Shown here one piece after another: positions 60,910-64,000 of a stretch of DNA of 64,000 bases. Under the pieces are notes generated by a model. That model ran no database searches, was not told the DNA's origin, and saw nothing but the letters and a program-made list of their open reading frames with translations. Source of the DNA: Girardinichthys multiradiatus (taxonomy: Eukaryota > Chordata > Actinopteri > Cyprinodontiformes > Goodeidae); assembly GCF_021462225.1 (NCBI RefSeq), contig NC_061799.1:46921914-46985913 (forward strand). The letters are read 5' to 3'. Within the stretch, counting starts at the first letter, position 1, and every line of letters starts with the position of its first letter. The translations under genes and the position numbers were made by a program.

Positions 60910-61761
60910 TCATGCTGACGGGGGTTTCGGACCTGGTTTATCTAGGTGGTCGGTTTCCCGTTTTGAAGGTGGTGGTGGTGCGGTGGCCTCACGTACCGCT
61001 TCTGTTACCATCTTGCATAAGGCCTCCTTCATCTCTCTCCCCATAATTCCCTCTGCAAGTCGGTCCCACCCTTTTCCATCAGTCTTACCTTTCGGCCTCG
61101 CTTGGTAGTCAGGGCGCCTGTTGGACCTAGGGTTATCAGATTTACCAGACTTTGGTTGCCGTTCATTGCCAACCCCCCGGTCCTGCTGACCAAACCTACG
61201 TTGTTCCCTGAACCGGTTCTTAGCGTGGGTTACTGCTGGAGGTATTTCCTGACCTTCTAACGCAAGGCTGGTTCTTTCAGTCTGGACCTGTAAAACCCTA
61301 GCCTCGCTCTCCGATCCCTTGGTCGGGCGAGCACGTGTTTCCCACGCCATCTGAGTATATTTGCGGATCTCTTGCATACTCATGGCCTTGGTTCTGCAAT
61401 ACATAGTAACATCGTATCGCACACTTTCATGAAGGTTGTGGAGGAACAGGGATTTAAAAGCATGTTCCTCCTCAATGCCGGGCACATTGCGTCCTTGGAA
61501 GTAAACGGCTCTCAAGCGCCGGTAATACTCCCTGGGTGCTTCGCTTTTCTTCTGCTGGATATTGAAAGCACCAAGTGTGGTGGAGACCTGGTCCGTGTAC
61601 ACAGAATATTCTTCCCTTAAAGCTTCGCAAAGGGTTGAATAACAAAAAGGGGAAGAAAGAAAAGAAAGAATTTTGAAATAACCCAAAACCAAATTCAAAA
61701 TAAAATTTAAAAAATGGGAAAACAAAACTAAACATTCAATGCTGTTCTTAGCTTCAAACAA
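60910..61761 (-). CDS. gag protein of the LTR retrotransposon
   Basis: The structural protein of the element. The recognisable part starts about 50 residues into the frame: TLCEALREEYSVYTDQVSTT, PREYYRRLRAVYFQG and FKSLFLHNLHESVRYDV, a capsid C-terminal-like helical region. A long Arg/Lys/Gln-rich tail and a Pro-rich end (APPPPSKRE) follow. The first ~50 residues (hydrophobic, Phe-rich) look non-native, so the true start is lost. It ends at TGA 60912-60910 in the context TGACTAG, in frame with the protease. Confidence 0.65.
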   Translation of the reverse strand: MFEAKNSIECLVLFSHFLNFILNLVLGYFKILSFLSSPFCYSTLCEALREEYSVYTDQVSTTLGAFNIQQKKSEAPREYYRRLRAVYFQGRNVPGIEEEHAFKSLFLHNLHESVRYDVTMYCRTKAMSMQEIRKYTQMAWETRARPTKGSESEARVLQVQTERTSLALEGQEIPPAVTHAKNRFREQRRFGQQDRGVGNERQPKSGKSDNPRSNRRPDYQARPKGKTDGKGWDRLAEGIMGREMKEALCKMVTEAVREATAPPPPSKRETDHLDKPGPKPPSA

Positions 61762-62464
61762 ATGTTAGTGTTCTATAATATGAATCACTTACCTTCTTGT
61801 TAGACAACTAATTTAGTTTTATGAGTCAGATCAAAACATGCTTCACACAATAAAACCCGCTTAACTTTTATCCAAAAGTGGTAATGAATAATCTGTAACT
61901 TCAACTTTCAACTTTAAGTTATGCCCTTTTGATCATAGGTGATGGAATTATCTGCCTGTGTTAATGAATTGAGTGATTTAAAAAAAAAATCAAAGTAGGA
62001 AATGCAATTCTCCCTAGTGACCACCAGATGGTACTGAGTGCAGGTCTGCGGTTTGGGAAATCCAGCTGCAACTGTAATTTATTAAATGGCCACCAGATGT
62101 AGGTGTTGTTCTCTACCTGACTGGGAGAATGTTGGTCACAACTGTAATTACGCCCAGCGGACACTGGGGCAGGTCTGCTGCTTATCAGCACTGGTTTTCT
62201 GTAGCTGAATGCAGCAGGCTGGCGGATGGAAATTAACTTTAACTTTTCCACAAGTTAAACCAACTTTCACCTTGCATCCACAACCAACACCTCTGAAAGA
62301 TAATGCTATCCTTTGCAGTAGAACTGAGCACAATCTAGTCAAAATATCCCCTTATTCACAAACGTTCTGTGCAAGACTCAAAAGTCTCACAATAAAACGT
62401 CTACTTAACGGAGATCACAATTGTTTATTCTGTGCAACAGTGATTTGATGTCTGTCTTTTTAAG
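61762..62464 (-). other. Leader region of the LTR retrotransposon
   Basis: Lies between primer site and gag. It has two degenerate copies of a text around CCACCAGATG ... AACTGTAATT (62,024-62,075 and 62,091-62,148). No coding frame with family resemblance. Confidence 0.5.
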
Positions 62465-62484
62465 GCCCACCCAGGGACGCCATA

Positions 62485-63633
62485 TGTTGGGAGTTATGAT
62501 TATTGATTGATTAATCTTGATCAATAATTATAATTAAAAATCATAATTTGACTAAATCACTTTCTTAACCAATCAACCAGCAGTTATGGCAAAATTGAGA
62601 ATATGACGAAGAGGTGTGGTGGTGAGTGGAGAGTGGGGGGGGGGGGGCGCAACTCCAACTGTAACTCAGTTACTCTGACTCATAAAACCTCCCCCAACTC
62701 CTGAGCAGACAAAGGGTTATAAAACGTTTGGCGGCAGCTAGCCAGCAGTGAGGTTGGAGACAAGGGAAAATGGGGAATTTCACCATGAGGTTATTTCAGC
62801 AGTCCAGTCTCACAACGCACCTGCGTTGACTCTCAGGTGGTAAAACATGCACAGAGCTAGCACAGCGGCTTCAGACATCAATACAACACATCAAAGTTCC
62901 AATAAGCAAGGTTACATGCACATATCATTCAGAACACATGAGATCCTAACTAGCGATTCTGATCGCTTCTACAACCTCTGACCCTGCCCAGGCCTTCTAA
63001 TAAAGAAATAAAAGATTAAAATAAAAGATGAGTTTTACTTGGTGAAGCTTCCTTCTGGGGCAGCAAGTGAGAGGGAGAGAGGGGGCGGGGGTTGTTTTGA
63101 AGCGTTGCTGCGCGTCCGCAGTTAAACTCCAAAAAAGCGGTCAGTCCCCATCCTTTGGCCTTCTTGACGAAAAGGAAAAATAGGATCTGACCATCAGCAG
63201 TCGACTAGAACCAAGCAAGGAGGGAAAGCAGCGTCTCCTTGAAACTCCATGGTTTTGGTTACATGTTAAACTCACGTCATCGATTGGCAAAGGGATATTT
63301 CTGGCCTTCTCATTCCAGAAACCTCAGTTAGGAATTGTTCGTTGTCCAACGAGAGAGACTGAATGAACTCTGCAAAGAGCTCTTCTCTTGAAGTGGCGCA
63401 CTTCTGTCACTAGTCCAGTCTCTAGCAGAAGGCGGGGTGTTCAAAACGGATGCCTTCCTATATAGCGTCTTGTGACGTCAGACTTGGGACGCTCGTCATA
63501 TCCGTCGCAATGCTTGATGGGATATGTAGGAGCGGCTGTCCTGGATACCAAAATGGCCGATGCCATTGGAGAGGCACAGTGACGTCCAACAATGTGCAGA
63601 TAGTCCAATACTCAGCAAACAAGTGGTCCAACA
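62485..63633 (-). repeat. LTR (5' LTR of the minus-strand retrotransposon)
   Basis: Ends are TGTTGGGAG (left) and GGTCCAACA (right). A run of about 15 G lies at 62,634-62,647. The outer junctions fall inside Tc1 text on both sides, which fixes the borders. No clean target duplication is present. Confidence 0.8.
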
Positions 63634-64000
63634 ACGGTATGTAGGGTAATGTCAGCATACCACCAAGAAGGACGAACCACATCCAACAGGATTAACTGTG
63701 GACGCAAGAGGAAGCTGTCTGAAAGGGATGTTCGGATGCTGACCCAGATTGTATCCAAAAAACATAAAACCGCGGCTGCCCAAATTACGACAGAATTAAA
63801 TGTGCACCTCAACTCTCCTGTTTCCACCAGAACTGTCCGGCGGGAGCTCCACAGGGTCAATATACACGGCCGGGCTGCTATAGCCGAACCTTTGGTCACT
63901 CATGCCAATGCCAAAAGTCAGTTTCAGTGGAGCAAGGAGCGCAAATCTTGGGCTGTGGACAATGTGAAACATGTATTGTTCTCTGATGAGTCCACCTTTA
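63634..64000 (+). mobile_element. Tc1-like element, right part (continues beyond window)
   Basis: Continues the element begun at 57,497. The transposase text runs VSAYHQEGRTTSNRINCGRK, ... VHLNSPVSTRTVRRELH ... KSWAVDNVKHVLFSDESTF, reaching the first catalytic Asp as the window ends. About 11 bases at the break appear lost. Confidence 0.88.

Larger units (their letters stand above)
57775..63633 (-). mobile_element. LTR retrotransposon (gag-pro-partial pol), inserted in a Tc1
   Basis: Oriented on the - strand. The 5' LTR at 63633-62485 (1,149 bp) has inverted ends TGTTGG and CCAACA. The primer-site-like TGGCGTCCCTGGGTGGGC (- strand, 62482-62465) lies two bases inside. Gag (61.76-60.91 kb), protease (60.90-59.82 kb) and a short pol piece (57.99-57.79 kb) follow. 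RT, RNase H and integrase are missing. Of the 3' LTR only about 20 bases (57775-57794, TGTTGGGAGTTAT) remain. Tc1 copy C sits inside. Confidence 0.85.

Noticed and set aside
62020..62110. CTCF-like CCACCAGATGG sites in the retrotransposon leader
   Set aside because: The core is broken at one or more positions in each copy, and they lie in a repeat without any V or RSS.
31003..64000. TCR J, D or constant segments
   Set aside because: No 12-RSS followed by an FGxGT frame and no constant-domain text was found on either strand. The window seems to hold V segments only.
1..64000. CRISPR arrays, bacterial operons or Shine-Dalgarno sites
   Set aside because: Spliced V exons, LINEs and LTRs show eukaryotic DNA. 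No regular spaced repeats of CRISPR type were seen.

Overview
The window looks like teleost fish chromosomal DNA. The signs are T-cell receptor alpha/delta V segments with 23-type recombination signals, L2-clade LINEs whose 3' ends read ATATAAATAAAACTGAATTG, several Tc1-like DD34E transposons, and a fish-type Polinton/Maverick. No species is claimed. It is a stretch of the TRA/TRD variable array, with all V segments on the + strand and any D, J and C genes outside the window.

Layout. 0-6.4 kb: LINE tail, a MITE, V segment 1, LINE debris and a solo LTR with a 5-bp target duplication. About 7.0-19.9 kb: a nearly complete Polinton. Its left arm (+) holds a multi-exon gene, protein-primed DNA polymerase B, a packaging ATPase (frameshifted) and two small proteins. 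Its right arm (-) holds a retroviral-type integrase with chromodomain, a penton-like minor capsid (one stop), a pVI/pX-like protein, the major capsid protein and an adenain-type protease. The arms converge on a shared poly(A) hub at 15.57 kb. 20-24.5 kb: LINE debris, a V relic, V segment 2 and Tc1 copy A. 24.7-29 kb: an LTR element with PBS and polypurine tract but no pol. 29-36 kb: V3, a V relic with a consensus RSS, and V4. 36-41 kb: LINEs nested in one another and an orphan RSS end. 42-46.4 kb: V5, a truncated V2 duplicate joined to a KMT5A-like SET gene fragment, and two strong hairpins. 47-49 kb: a decayed retrovirus-like LTR with a tRNA-Ile primer site. 49.4-54.3 kb: a second copy of the V4 unit, carrying V7. 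54.3-64 kb: a five-level nest of transposons (L2, Tc1, Tc1, LTR retrotransposon, Tc1).

How it works. Each functional V has a leader exon, a V exon and CACAGTG - 22 bp - ACAAGAACC (or ACAAAAACC). After it, on the same strand, comes CCACTAGAGGGC, which matches the CTCF core consensus CCASYAGRKGGC. That motif lies 18 bp past the nonamer (34 bp in the V2 family) and is kept at nine V units, including relics. I regard this RSS-CTCF cassette and the spliced left-arm Polinton gene as the most interesting signals. All counts and alignments were made by eye.
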